NCBI RefSeq assembly: GCF_010183535.1
Contig: NC_071329.1
Location: 4,526,001 to 4,590,000 of the forward strand
Reading direction: 5' to 3'
Origin: Caenorhabditis remanei
Taxonomy: Eukaryota; Nematoda; Chromadorea; Rhabditida; Rhabditidae
DNA length: 64,000 nucleotides
Part shown: piece after piece, positions 8,896 through 19,539 of the stretch
Layout: each line of letters starts with the position of its first letter
Position numbering within the stretch: position 1 is the stretch's first letter
Notes under the pieces: generated by a model
The model's input: the letters and a program-made list of their open reading frames with translations, nothing else
Database searches by the model: none
Told to the model about the DNA's origin: nothing
Translations under genes and position numbers: made by a program

Positions 8896-11800
8896 ATGTC
8901 GGATGAAGATGATGTTGTTGCTGCTCAAGCAGAGGACGTACCTGATGTGGATTCCGCTACAAAGGTAGAAACTGAAAATCGCGACAAAAAAGTTCTGACT
9001 GAACCTAAAAACGCAGAGATTGCCACCCCAAATTTAAAATGTCGTACAAAAAAAAAATGAAATAAATATGCCGAAAAATTTTTTTTTTGAATTTCAAAAT
9101 TCCTTTTGATAAAACAATGCGTTTCAAGAAAAAACTTTTAAAAAATCGTTGAGAATAATCTCGAAACGGACGAACTAAAACTGTGACCACTTTGAAATTG
9201 ACCACTTTGAAATTTTGAGTAATTTTGAAGTTTTCAAGTTTAATTTTATAAATTTACATATTTTTCTAAACACTTTGAGACCCATACTCTCAAATCCTCA
9301 CATATCGGGTAAAATCTTCAAATCAATGCTCTCATTCCAGACTGCCGACGAACTGTTCGAAAAATTGGTCGAGTTGGAGAAGAAAAGCAAAGAAGGGCGA
9401 AAAACGCTCAAAGAAAAGACTGAAAGTGTGGAATCTATCAAAACGAAAATATGTAATATGCTGAAGAGTTCAAGATCGGAAGACACAAAAAAGAAGGTGA
9501 GTGTGTCCAAATGTCCCGACTTGGAAAGGCGTGTAACTTGCATCAAACTCAATATTATAAGCTGAAAATTTACCAAAATGTAGATCTTGAAATCGACTGA
9601 AAGTTGGTTGCAATTGAACATCTGAAAATTTTCTAAAGTCGGCTGGAATCCCTTAAGATCGATTGAAATTCATTGAAATCGGTTGAAAAAATCGCATTCC
9701 GTACAACTCTGGTCCTGACATCCGGATAAAAAGACGGATAGATAGTTACGGATGTTTTTCTGTGTATCTAAACGGACATCCGGATCTTTAGAGTCTAGAC
9801 TGACAGACAAATGTGTAAAAGGATGATAAAACCTTTTTCCCCTCAAATCCATTTAAGAGGCACTATCTGTAAGAGTGAGAATGTTTGTGTTGCGCCTTGG
9901 CACAGTTGCAAAAAGTTGTTTCAAACCGAACTCTTTTTACAGCATATGTACCCCTATGGTAGTGATTTACAAAAAATATGTCATCAGTCATCAATGACGT
10001 CATCCTAGGAAAATATGACCAATAATTGACTTTTCACCCAAAAATTCATAAAAATTTAAATTTTTTAGATAACTTTGCGGAACTTTCGGTACATGTTAGA
10101 AGTGTTTTTGACTACCACTACACAAATTTCCAGCCCTCCAGACACCCCAGAAACCGTTCAGTTAAATTTCATTTTCATGTTTTTTCAACTTTTCTCAAAA
10201 AACCCATCTAGAAGCCATAAAATTTCAAATCGTATTCATATTTCCCGCAAAGTGTTCTATTAAATCCAATTAAAATTGTAAAAAAGTAGGTGGACCATTT
10301 TGAGATATTTCGATTTTTTCAAAAATCACATAAGGGTCCCCCCTTATGAAAAAATTTTTTTCACCAAAAATTCGAAAAAAAAATTTGTTCCGAAAACAAT
10401 CAGAATATTGATAACACACATGAAATAAATCAATTTCGAGATTTTACACCTCAGAAATTGGTTTGAACAGATTTCGTATTTTTCTTCATCAAAATTTTTT
10501 CCCATTTTTTGAGGTTTTCATCAGTTATTTGTACAGAAGCCATAAAATTTCAACTTATGCACTAAATTCCCGCAGTATTTAACATACGATCCAATTAAAA
10601 TCATCAAAAAGTAGGTGGACCATTTTGAGATATATTCATTTATTTCGAAAATCACATAAGGGTCCCCCCCATGGAAAAAAAATTTTATCGAAAAAATAGT
10701 TCGACATTATTTCGATGCAAAAATGTTCAAAATTTATATCAAACCAGCCTGGCTGCCGCGCCTTCGGCGCTTCATCCGGCTGGCATGTTCTTATTTTCCT
10801 AAACACCCTCTCACGAAAGTGTTCACGTGGCCGAGTGGTTAACGCTCACGCCTGTCGCTGAAAAGGCGAGGGTTCGACTTTTGCCCATGGCGCGCTCTCC
10901 CCTTTATTTCTCAAAAATCTTGCGGACATCCTGAAAAACACACCGACAAATCCACAGACAGAGCCCACACGCGTTTTATATATAAGAATGATATTACAAA
11001 GCTAATTGTAAAAAAGTTTTGAACATTTTTGCATCGAAATAATGTCGAACTATTTTTTCGATAAAATTTTTTTCCATGGGGGGGACCCTTATGTGATTTT
11101 CGAAATAAATGAATATATCTCAAAATGGTCCACCTACTTTTTGATGATTTTAATTGGATCGTATGTTAAATACTGCGGGAATTTAGTGCATAAGTTGAAA
11201 TTTTATGACTTCTGTACAAATTATTGATGAAAACCTCAAAAACTGGGAAAAAATTTTGATGAAGAAAAATACGAAATCTGTTCAAACCAATTTCTGAGGT
11301 GTAAAATCTCGAAATTGATTTATTTCATGTGTGTTATCAATATTCTGATTGTTTTCGGAACAAATTTTTTTTTCGAATTTTTCGTGAAAAAATTTTTTTC
11401 ATAAGGGGGGACCCTTATGTGATTTTTGAAAAAATCGACATATTTTTTGTAAATCACTACCATAGGGGTACATATGCTGTAAAAAGAGTTCGGTTTGAAA
11501 CAACTTTTTGCAACTGTGCCAACAGGAATCCTCATCTTACAGACAACGCCTCTTAAATTCAATTGTTTCAGTACATTGGAATGTTCGAGAAGCACTTAGC
11601 GGAAGCTAGTGAAGAGTGTGCCGCTGCGCAACATGTGATGGATGGAATCAATAAAAGAGTCGAACAATTAAAGGATCGATTGCTAAAAGCTCACGAATCG
11701 TTACGTGCCGCCGGGAACGGGGTGTCAGAACAGGTGAGTCTCGCGTCAAAAAATGAACATAGGACTTCTGGAGACACAGACCAACTGACAGAGATGAGAA

Positions 11801-12549
11801 ATTATTCCCGTCAAAAGTAGACAACTCTAGCTAAAAACCGTAAAAAATCTTGACATTTCGAAACTTTGAATGGAAAATAGCAATGATAGTTTCGTAACGT
11901 CCAGTTTCCAAATGTCTGATCTGAATTGTTTTCAATACATACCGAGACATCTGAACACACTTGACCTTAGTTGTCCGGAATGACATTTTTCGATTTCCGG
12001 AATTCGGAACCCGGAATCGGAATGAGATTTTACATTTTCCGGAATCTGGAATCCGGAAGCGGAATCAAATTTTCAAAATACGGAATCCGGAACCGGAATG
12101 ACGAAAAAACCCGGAATTCGGAATGATTCGATGAATGCCAAGTCATTTTTTCGAGTTTTTTCAATGATAAATAAAGTTTAAAACTACTTTTGAGGATCAA
12201 AACCGAAAGAGAAGTACTACAGTCGGTTTTTAAGCTCAAATTTTTTTTTAAAATTTCAACTTTTCGATTCCGGAAAAAGGAAACTCAAAAAATCGGAATC
12301 CGGAATCCGGAACCGGAACAGGAGCGTCAAAAAAATACCCGGAATTCCGGAATTTTGGAATCCAGATTCCGGACAACTATGATACTGACAGGCGTCTGCA
12401 CATGTTTTAAGGTCTGTATACCTAAAAATATATTGCGTGCAAATTCGAAAGAGCCCGAAGAGGTTTTGGTGGAGCGCAGTTTTAACAACTGTCCTGGGCT
12501 AGTAATTAACATATACTTTTTACAGGAGCCAGAAAAGTTGAATCAATGA
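8896..12549 (+). CDS. Small acidic/coiled-coil protein, 136 aa
   Basis: The exons are 8896-8964, 9341-9496, 11572-11733 and 12526-12549. All introns are phase 0 and the total is 411 nt. TTTTCAG ends 4 nt before the ATG, as expected of a spliced-leader acceptor. The N-terminus is acidic (MSDEDD). Residues of about 24-129 are rich in Glu, Lys and Leu with heptad-like spacing (ELFEKLVELEKKSKEG; KRVEQLKDRLLKAHESL), predicting two helical coiled-coil segments. No signal peptide or membrane segment is seen. Length and build recall small subunits of coiled-coil adaptor complexes, but no family is recognised. Intron 2 is 2.1 kb and holds a large inverted-repeat element. Confidence 0.75.
9853..11556. 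mobile_element. 1.7-kb inverted-repeat element in intron 2 of the coiled-coil gene
   Basis: TTTAAGAGGC at the left is mirrored by GCCTCTTAAA at the right. Arms of roughly 800 and 650 bp pair over long distances, for example AAGTTGTTTCAAACCGAACT near 9913 with its reverse complement near 11490. TTAA stands at both outer edges (9853-9856 and 11553-11556). It could be a piggyBac-style TTAA target or simply the end of a palindromic tip. A tRNA-like segment lies in the loop and no transposase is seen. The right end is 16 bp from exon 3, so it reaches into the splice-acceptor region. Confidence 0.7.
10824..10893 (+). repeat. tRNA(Ser/Leu)-like segment in the loop of the intron element
   Basis: TGGCCGAGTGGTTAACGC matches the A box and D-arm of Ser/Leu-type tRNAs, and GAGGGTTCGACTTTTGC resembles a T-arm with box B. 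A short CGCCT/AGGCG stem sits between them. The acceptor stem does not pair and the middle is too short for a normal anticodon arm, so it is a tRNA-derived module and not a tRNA gene. Confidence 0.5.
11968..12379. repeat. CCGGAATCC-rich inverted-repeat element
   Basis: The 412-bp stretch begins TAGTTGTCCGGAAT and ends with the reverse complement ATTCCGGACAACTA. The inner flanks carry many copies of CCGGAATCCGGAACCGGAAT. No clean target duplication is seen. It shares terminal sequence with the shorter element at 15982-16092. It lies in intron 3 of the coiled-coil gene. Confidence 0.6.
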
Positions 12550-13769
12550 AACCTCAGCTGCCTCCAATCACATCATTTTCATCCACATGTCTCATCACTT
12601 ATGCTCATGAACTTACACACTTAATATTCACTCCATTCCTTCACTTCTTTTTTGTAATTTCCAATTTCCAATGCTCAGGTTGATCATAGTTTGGCAACCT
12701 CTTCCATCGGCTCCCTGCTTCAATTTTTAATGACCCTCGTCTCCGTCTGTCCCCTAATTTATTTACTTGAGACTCTGTTTTTTTACTGTTCGCTCATAAA
12801 ATTATTTTCTTGGAATTTTTTAGTCAACGAAAATGAGAATGATATACTTTCAAACCTTCAGAATGAATAAATTTCAAAGTTAGCAGTTTTACAACCCTAA
12901 ACTTGACCAATTCATGACTCCTGAACTACCGTATCCCACCAGACTGCAAAAACTGCAAAGGACAGTTGGATGATTAATTGATTTGGCGTAGGAGCGCACA
13001 CTAACTGGATTAGGAATTGAGCAAAAATCTTGTCCAAGAGGACTACATGACCGCGCGGAAGAACTCTTCCACCAAAGCCTATTTTGTGTCAGGAGAACGA
13101 GGATTGTGGAGTTTTGAGCGATTTTAAGGCATACGCGTCTTTTAAAGAATTTTCTGAAGTATGGGAATCTACAATTGAAAAATATGACTCGAGTCCTCCC
13201 TCAATACACATTTGAACATAAAACTCTTGTAACTCGGTTTAATCCGTTTCGATTTCAAATCTAAGAATATATTCAGAATCCTCACGACGTCATCTTTCTA
13301 GTCACACAATCTAGTTTCAAAACCGGACGGTTTCAATCCGGCCCACAAAGGTCAAAACACACACACAAAACGCAGTGGCCCATAAATAAAAATGTAATAA
13401 ATAATACACGAGGGAACTCCCCTCCTCCTCCACTATATTTGACCTTTGTATATTATGTACTGCTCTTTTTTGTTGAGCAACTCCAATAAAATTCCAATTT
13501 TTTCGCCCGCCATATCATGTTTCGTTTTTATGTATTGTGTATGATACGAACTTTTTTTTGTCTTCCCCTTCTCAGCGGAAACAAAAAATGGAACAAAAAA
13601 AAGGATGACGACGTGGAAAAGTTCTGGTCTCTAGAGACATTCTGGAGGGCTTCTCACTTCTGGCAAGATGATCGTCATGACACGTGTCTTCGATATGCCG
13701 TCACTTTTTTTGAAAACTTATTTTTCTGGAAAAAAAAATCTAGAAAAATAACTTTTTTTGCAGTGTGTG
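12550..13769. other. Gene-free intergenic DNA
   Basis: No exon chain or RNA gene is recognised. The interval includes the 3' flank of the coiled-coil gene and AT-rich sequence. Near 13035-13080 it holds a fragment around GAGGACTACATGACCGCGCG that resembles the inverted repeat at 17318. Confidence 0.4.
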
Positions 13770-14650
13770 TTGTCAATAGACCGCGTTTGCCAGAATTCAA
13801 AATTTAAGAGTCTGTTATTGCAAATGTGCTCTACTGATAACGAAAAATTCTTTAAAAAAGTGTTTTTTGCACAAATTCTGATGCAAATGCGCTCCATTGA
13901 CAATGTAGAAATCACAAGTAGAGCGCGTTTGCTGTGATTTTGTTGCATCTATATCTGTGTATCTGTTTGTCCAGATGTCCAGATGTTCAGTTTTTTTGTT
14001 CCCCTCAGAATGATAGTAAATGCGCTCTGTTGATAATATGATTGAAAAAATATGGATGTCAATAGAGCGCGTTTACTAAACAGACAAAAATTCAATCTGA
14101 GTGCAAATACGCTCTACTGTTAAAACTCATAAAAAGGAGTAGAAATAGAGCCGCAATTGAAATTTTTGAGGTTCAGGAGGAAAACGCGCTCCGTTGATAA
14201 TTTTGTTGTTGGAAACAAGAATAGAAAAAGCGCTCTATTGCAAAAACGTAAAAACTATCAAAAGAGCGTATTTCCTGATGAAAACCCACACCACCATGAA
14301 ATATCCGTGAAGCGCATTTTCTCGCTCTATTGCTATTAGCCCGGCACAGTTCTTACAACTGCGCTCCACCGAAATTCCCTTGAAAAATGTCTTTTTTTCT
14401 CTGAGTCTCTCAATTTCGCCCACAATTTTCTTCGGTTTCGGTAGAGCGCGGTTGTAAGAAGCGTACCTTGCTAATAGTCACTAGAAAACGCGCTCTGTTG
14501 CAAAAACTGAACAATTTTCAAAAGAGCGTATTTTCTGATGAAAACCCACACCACCGTGAATTTTCAATGGAGCGCTTTTTCTCTTAGCTGTGGCAAGTAT
14601 GCTGCAAACCCGCTCTATTGAAAAACCTGTCTCAATGGAGCGCGTTTCCA
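13770..14650. repeat. Array of GCGCTCYAYTG motifs in both orientations
   Basis: More than a dozen copies of a 15-20-bp motif close to AAACGCGCTCTATTG, or its complement CAATAGAGCGCGTTT, occur at about 40-90-bp spacing. Several are arranged as head-to-head pairs. The intervening DNA is not conserved, so this is a dispersed short motif and not a true tandem repeat. The same motif fills introns 14 and 16 of the channel gene. Confidence 0.6.
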
Positions 14651-15736
14651 CTAACCAGAAGCCCCTCCCCCTACCAAAAAGAGCAATTTAAGGTCCAAGT
14701 GGTGTCCAGATGTGTCCAACAAGTAGAGACAATGATGATGATGAGAAAAAGGGGGGGGGGGGTCCTAGAGGGTCTGATTGAAAAGGGGGGATGGAAGAAA
14801 GAAGTCTGCTGTAATTGCGCATAGGAGAAGTGTCTGCTGTCTCTCACTCTCTCTCTCTACCAGTCTGGAGACCCAGCAGCACCAACATACTAACAACTAC
14901 TAGGGGACCAGGGGGAGGAAACGTTTTCTAATGTAAAAGAGGGGGGGGGGGGCTTTGGGGCTGTGTGTGCTCCTACTGCTCCCCCCAACTGGGCACCAGT
15001 AGCCTTCCCTACACTACTACTAGGGACCCCTCTCCTCCATGCATTGGCAATAAAACTGGCGGCACCCTCTGCCTTCTCTGCGTCTCCACTCTCTCTCTGG
15101 GTACCCCTAGCCTTCTGGGGTGTGGTTCAAATGTTAGTCTGTTATACTGCTTGACTGGATAACTCTCTATTTCTCCCACTCTCAAGATTCTCTTATTACT
15201 TTTTGACCTCTATGGTAGATCACAACTTTTATGTATCTCTCTTGAAGATATTGATGACGTTGGATCGCAATCTTATGAGCAACGTCATTTTTTTTGACAG
15301 CTAGAATAGACAAACTGACAGGATATGTCATGAAATGTCAGAATTTTTTTGTCTGAAATTTTTTTTTCCTTGTCTGGAGAATAAAAACGACATTTTTGTC
15401 ATTTTTCATTTTTCTGCAAATCTGGTTATAAGAATGTTGGAAAAATAGTCATAATTAAATGAAGACTGTGGGGGACTAGTTGTTTTTCTAGGCCACCAAA
15501 ATTGTAAACTTTTTTGTTAAAACGACATGTATGTACTATAGTCTAGTTTTTTGCAAGAATCGATTTTTATTCTTTTCTAGAAAGTTTATTGCTTTTTCTT
15601 TAGAAATTTTAAAAAGAAAATGGGTTTTTTATTTTAAAAAAAAAGAGAATTTACGTTCGACTAATTAAACATTTACCTGTTTTGAATTTAGTTGATCCCA
15701 TCTGTCTGTGTGCCTGTCACTCCGGATGTCCAAAAG
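14651..15736. other. Gene-free stretch with G-runs and low-complexity DNA
   Basis: G-runs of about 12 occur near 14751 and 14941 with CT-rich tracts between. The small open frames are short, overlap each other and have low-complexity composition. No exon chain is supported. Confidence 0.4.
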
Positions 15737-16330
15737 TTTGTAACATAGATTAGGTTTTTTTGCAACAATAATCCAGGTGTATGTAATTTGTAGCCTTTAG
15801 GATATATGGCTTAAAAGTATGACTAGAAAGCTGAAATCGTGAGGATTCTAAATTTGTAGTCAATTTCGGAAAATCGTAAAAACTAACTGGGTTACAGCGT
15901 TTTCGAAGCTTAAAATTTTTGCTATAACTTGAATTTTACAAAAAATTCAGATTCCTCTTGTTTTCATCGTTCCATGTGTACCAGAGTTGTCCGGGATCCG
16001 GATTCCGGATTCCAAAATTCCGGGTCTTTTTGTCATTCCGGTTCCGGATTCCGGATTCCGGAAACTGAAAAATGGCATTCCGTACAACTCTGATGTGTAC
16101 CAAATAATCGATGTGACCTAGAAAATTGAACTCACCATTTTTTGGTTCAGGATCTGAACCTTGACCAGTTAAAAGAAATTGATTTAATTAGATAGCATCA
16201 TCCAACCAAGTATTTCAATTTCAAATCACCGTCTAATTTTGTTTTTGAAACCCCAAATCACTCAATACTGACCAATTTAGTAAAAATGACCAAGCTTTAC
16301 GCGTTTTTCACAATTTTAGTCTGTTTAATT
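15737..16330 (+). repeat. Dispersed duplication, copy 1
   Basis: GTTTGTAACATAGATTAGGT opens a segment that recurs in the same orientation at about 16868-17310. Matching blocks continue through CTCTTGTTTTCA to AACCAAGTATTT and CCGTCTAATTT. The copies have diverged by substitutions and small indels. Copy 1 carries the extra element at 15982-16092. Confidence 0.65.
15982..16092. mobile_element. 111-bp hAT-type MITE inside duplication copy 1
   Basis: It begins CAGAGTTGTCCGGGATCCGG and ends ATTCCGTACAACTCTG, with a CCGGATTCCGG-rich interior. The 8-bp repeat ATGTGTAC flanks it (15974-15981 and 16093-16100). Copy 2 of the duplicated segment lacks the insert and has a single related site (AGATGTACCAAG near 17067), which supports the ends. 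Confidence 0.8.
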
Positions 16331-16867
16331 TCGTTTTTGCCCACTAAAAAACATTTCATTGCAAAGAAACCAATTTTAATCCAAAAAATTGGAAAAAAAA
16401 GGTTTTCGTAAGTCTGTTTGTCCGGACGTCAGTTATTTTGGCTCAGCCTTCCTCAAAACTTTCTAAAAATCCATGATCTGCAATTTCTCCTTAAAAAATC
16501 CATTTTTGCAAGACCCCTTCTACTCCTTAAAAGTCACTCCCTTCCCCAAAAAAAACGCCTCCCATCTCCAACCCCCGTGAATAAAAAAAAGAGTCAATTG
16601 CCCTTATCCCACCACCACTTTTCTCTTAAACCAACCAACAAAAGTGGATAGAGAAAAAGGAATCTCTCCAGATTGCTCTTCATTTATCTTCGCCACACAC
16701 ACACACATGTACATGTACATACTTCTTCTTTTTTTCTTCTTTTTCTTTTTTCTTCCGTCAGTGAGGAAGAGTCCAGCCACCCGGAAAGCTTGTCTTTCTA
16801 AACAAGTGCACCGCGGGTTTTTTTCTTTTTTTCATCCAAAGAGAGAGTCTATTCATTCAGAAAAACG

Positions 16868-17310
16868 TTTGTAACATAGATTAGGTTTTTCTTGCAACAA
16901 TATGATCCAGGTGTTTGTAGTTTGTAGCCTTTTCTATTTGATTTAAAGATATGAGATATGACTGTGACTGGAAAGCTGAAGTCGTGAGGATTCTGAATCT
17001 GTTTTCAGTTTTGGATAATTATGAAAACGAACTGAGTTTCAGCGTTCCTCTTGTTTTCAGCCTTCCAGATGTACCAAGTATGCAAATAAGAATGATGACG
17101 TGGCCTAGTCCTTCCAATCCAATGCTCTCTAATCTTTTTGGCTCAGATCATTGAACAACAATTTTATACTCTATTTAATTAGATGACAACATCTAACCAA
17201 GTATTTTAATTTTGAATTACCGTCTAATTTCGTTTATGAAACCCCAAACCCATCACTACTGACCAATATACTCAAAATGACCAAAGCCTGTGCTTTTTTA
17301 CAACAATTTA
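16868..17310 (+). repeat. Dispersed duplication, copy 2
   Basis: Direct-orientation relative of 15737-16330 without the MITE. Between the two copies (16331-16867) lie CT-rich and CACACA tracts with no supported gene. Confidence 0.6.
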
Positions 17311-17317
17311 ACTCTGT

Positions 17318-17500
17318 AGGTTTTCCGCGTGGCCGTGTAGTTCTCTCGGAAAAGATTTTTTCTCAATTACCTTTTTCCCTAACGAATGTTCGTAGTTTTT
17401 TCCTATTTTTTCTATGTAAATGTTGGAAAAAGTGAGGAAACAAGGAATTGAACAAAAAATGTGGTCCGAGCGGACTACACCGCCGCGTGGAAAACTCATC
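17318..17500. repeat. Inverted repeat around CGCGTGGCCGTGTAG
   Basis: TTTTCCGCGTGGCCGTGTAG at the left is mirrored imperfectly by GGACTACACCGCCGCGTGGA at the right. A related single arm occurs at about 54770 (GAGTGGCCGTGTAGTCCTCT). There is no coding capacity; it is probably a small foldback element. Confidence 0.55.
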
Positions 17501-17782
17501 CATCAATTAAAAAAAAGGAATACTGAATATGACTTCAGTCCTGATTTTCCCGTCCGTTTCTTCTGTATTGTACATTTTTATTTTTGTATGGAGTTCTCTT
17601 ATCCACCCTTCATTCTCTATTTTTTTGAAGACCCACATTTCTTTAAGTCGTAAGACAGTTATTGTAAAGGTCATTCTCTGTTTTTGGACGTTCAAAATAT
17701 TCTAGTTTTCAAACAGCAAAATCTTTTCCTGAAGTCAGAAATATCCAAATCACCTCGCATTTTTTTCTGAGCACTATTTTTC

Positions 17783-18050
17783 TATGCTTGCAAACGGGTC
17801 TAGGGCGTAACTCGCTTGAAACGCTACATTATGAGCTAAAAAATATACTAAAATGTAGATCTCGGCGAGCTCTATGTCCGTGACATACTACGGGCCGCGT
17901 GGCTATTCGTTAATGTGCCACAGGCCGGGCTAGAATGGCTCACTTCTCTGGTCCGTAGTAGGTAGAACTCACCGAGATCTACATTTTGCTATATTTTCAC
18001 CTCATAACAGTGAATTTGAAAGGAGTTAGGCGGCGGTCCGGTTTGCAAGC
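17783..18050. repeat. Foldback element with GCTTGCAAAC ends
   Basis: GCTTGCAAACGGGTCTAGG at the left pairs with CGGTCCGGTTTGCAAGC at the right. ATGTAGATCTCGGCGAG pairs with CTCACCGAGATCTACAT further in. A second partial copy of one arm is at about 23735-23845 in intron 10 of the channel gene. No target duplication is clear. Confidence 0.65.
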
Positions 18051-19539
18051 ATCTTTTTAATGCTCATTTATTTAAACACTACCTTTTTCCACAGACTCGT
18101 TCGGATTCTTCGGAACTTTCAGACTTTCCGAAATCCCCTTCTCTACCCTATCCCTATATCAACCAACACCAAAACCGTTTTTCTGATGTTTGATCACACT
18201 CATTCATCCACCCAACCACCCCAACCCAAATGACCCTATCCCTCCCTATCTATGGTGACGACGGTGTCTTCCTCCCTTTTTTCATTCTTCTTCTTCTTTC
18301 TTCTCTCTCTTCTCCTCCTGCCTATATTTTCCAATTCCTCCACTAACCAACTCATTTTATTTGCCGGGTGCTTCGACCCCTCTCACACACTCTCTTGCTC
18401 TCCGAGTCCCCCCTTTTTTTGGGGCGAGAGGAGAGTCCCAATGAATTTCTGACGAAGAGCAGAAGAGCCCCCCCCCTTCTCCACGTCTTCTTCTTCTTCT
18501 CCTTCTTCTTCTGACGATGTCAGAATTTTGAATTTGGCGGGTGTGCCTCCTCGCCTTCGATATCTTTTTCATGTTCCTTCGCTCTTCTTTCTGCTTTTTT
18601 AATTAAGAAATCGAATGTGTCTTCTCTTTTTTTTTTCGATGCGTCTGTAGACGTCTTCTATTCTAGAATTTTGCTCAAAAGCGAGACAGCTGAGCCCCTA
18701 AATTTCAAAAATTCTGTACTTTTGATATCGGGAATACTAAAATTTGTACTTTTTTATTAATTAAAAAAGAGATAATTAAAAATTCTGAATTCAGAATTTT
18801 TATTGTAGGTCAAAACGCTAAAAACTCAAAGTAACAACCTTGGTTATGGCAGAATTTTTTCTTGATTACCTTAACTATAGCCCCGCCCACTTTTAGACCG
18901 CGCCCCTTTTTTGAAATTTCGACGCTTGTTTTTTTATCCTGATTTCAAATTTTCAAACCTTTTTTTTAATAAAATGTCCATAAATCTTGGGAAGGTGATA
19001 ATTTTTAACTATTTTAAGCGCCGCCCACTTTTAGGCCACGCCCCTTTCTTGAAATTGTGTCTTACAACTGATTGCATATCCATGCCTTAAAATTTTCAAC
19101 GAAAAAAAAAGCAAAATTGTTATAAAAACTGGAAGATTGTATATTTGAAACTTCTGCCTATCTACAAGCCATGTCCATTTTTAGGCCACGCCCCTTTTCT
19201 TTTGCAATTTTGCCGCACATTCATTCTTGATTTCGAAAACTCCATATTTCCATGTTTGACGATCTCGAGGAACTTTGTTTTTTTTTTATTTCGACCCCGA
19301 CTGTTCAAGCCCCGCCCAATTTATAGCCACGCCCTTTTTTTTTTGGATTTTTGCCGCACGACCTTGTTCTAAACAGTTCTTTTTCAGTTTTTTTCTCTAT
19401 TTCCGATTTTTAATCATAAAATGTATTCCAGACCCTGCTCCTCCCCGGTAGTTTCAGCCACCCCTCTCTCCACCCAACAAAATTCTTCGATTAATCCAAA
19501 TATAGTTCTTTTCAACCACACTTTTCTCAAATGACTTGA
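18051..19539. other. 5' flank of the channel gene, no gene recognised
   Basis: The interval holds CT-rich tracts (18250-18520). At 18880-19360 there are four or five copies of a repeat combining CCGCCCACTTTTAG or CCACGCCCCTTTT with TTGCCGCAC. The same repeat family recurs at 32820-34240 on the other side of the channel gene. A core promoter cannot be identified by eye. Confidence 0.4.

Noticed and set aside
10824..10893. Functional tRNA-Ser gene
   Set aside because: Box A and box B are good, but the acceptor stem does not pair and the anticodon region is too short.
11968..12379. hAT assignment for the CCGGAATCC-rich element
   Set aside because: Tips resemble the 15982-16092 hAT MITE, but no 8-bp flanking duplication could be found, so the assignment was withheld.
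14618..15162. Small protein genes in the G-run and CT-rich DNA
   Set aside because: Frames are short, overlap in several phases and are low-complexity, with no exon signals.
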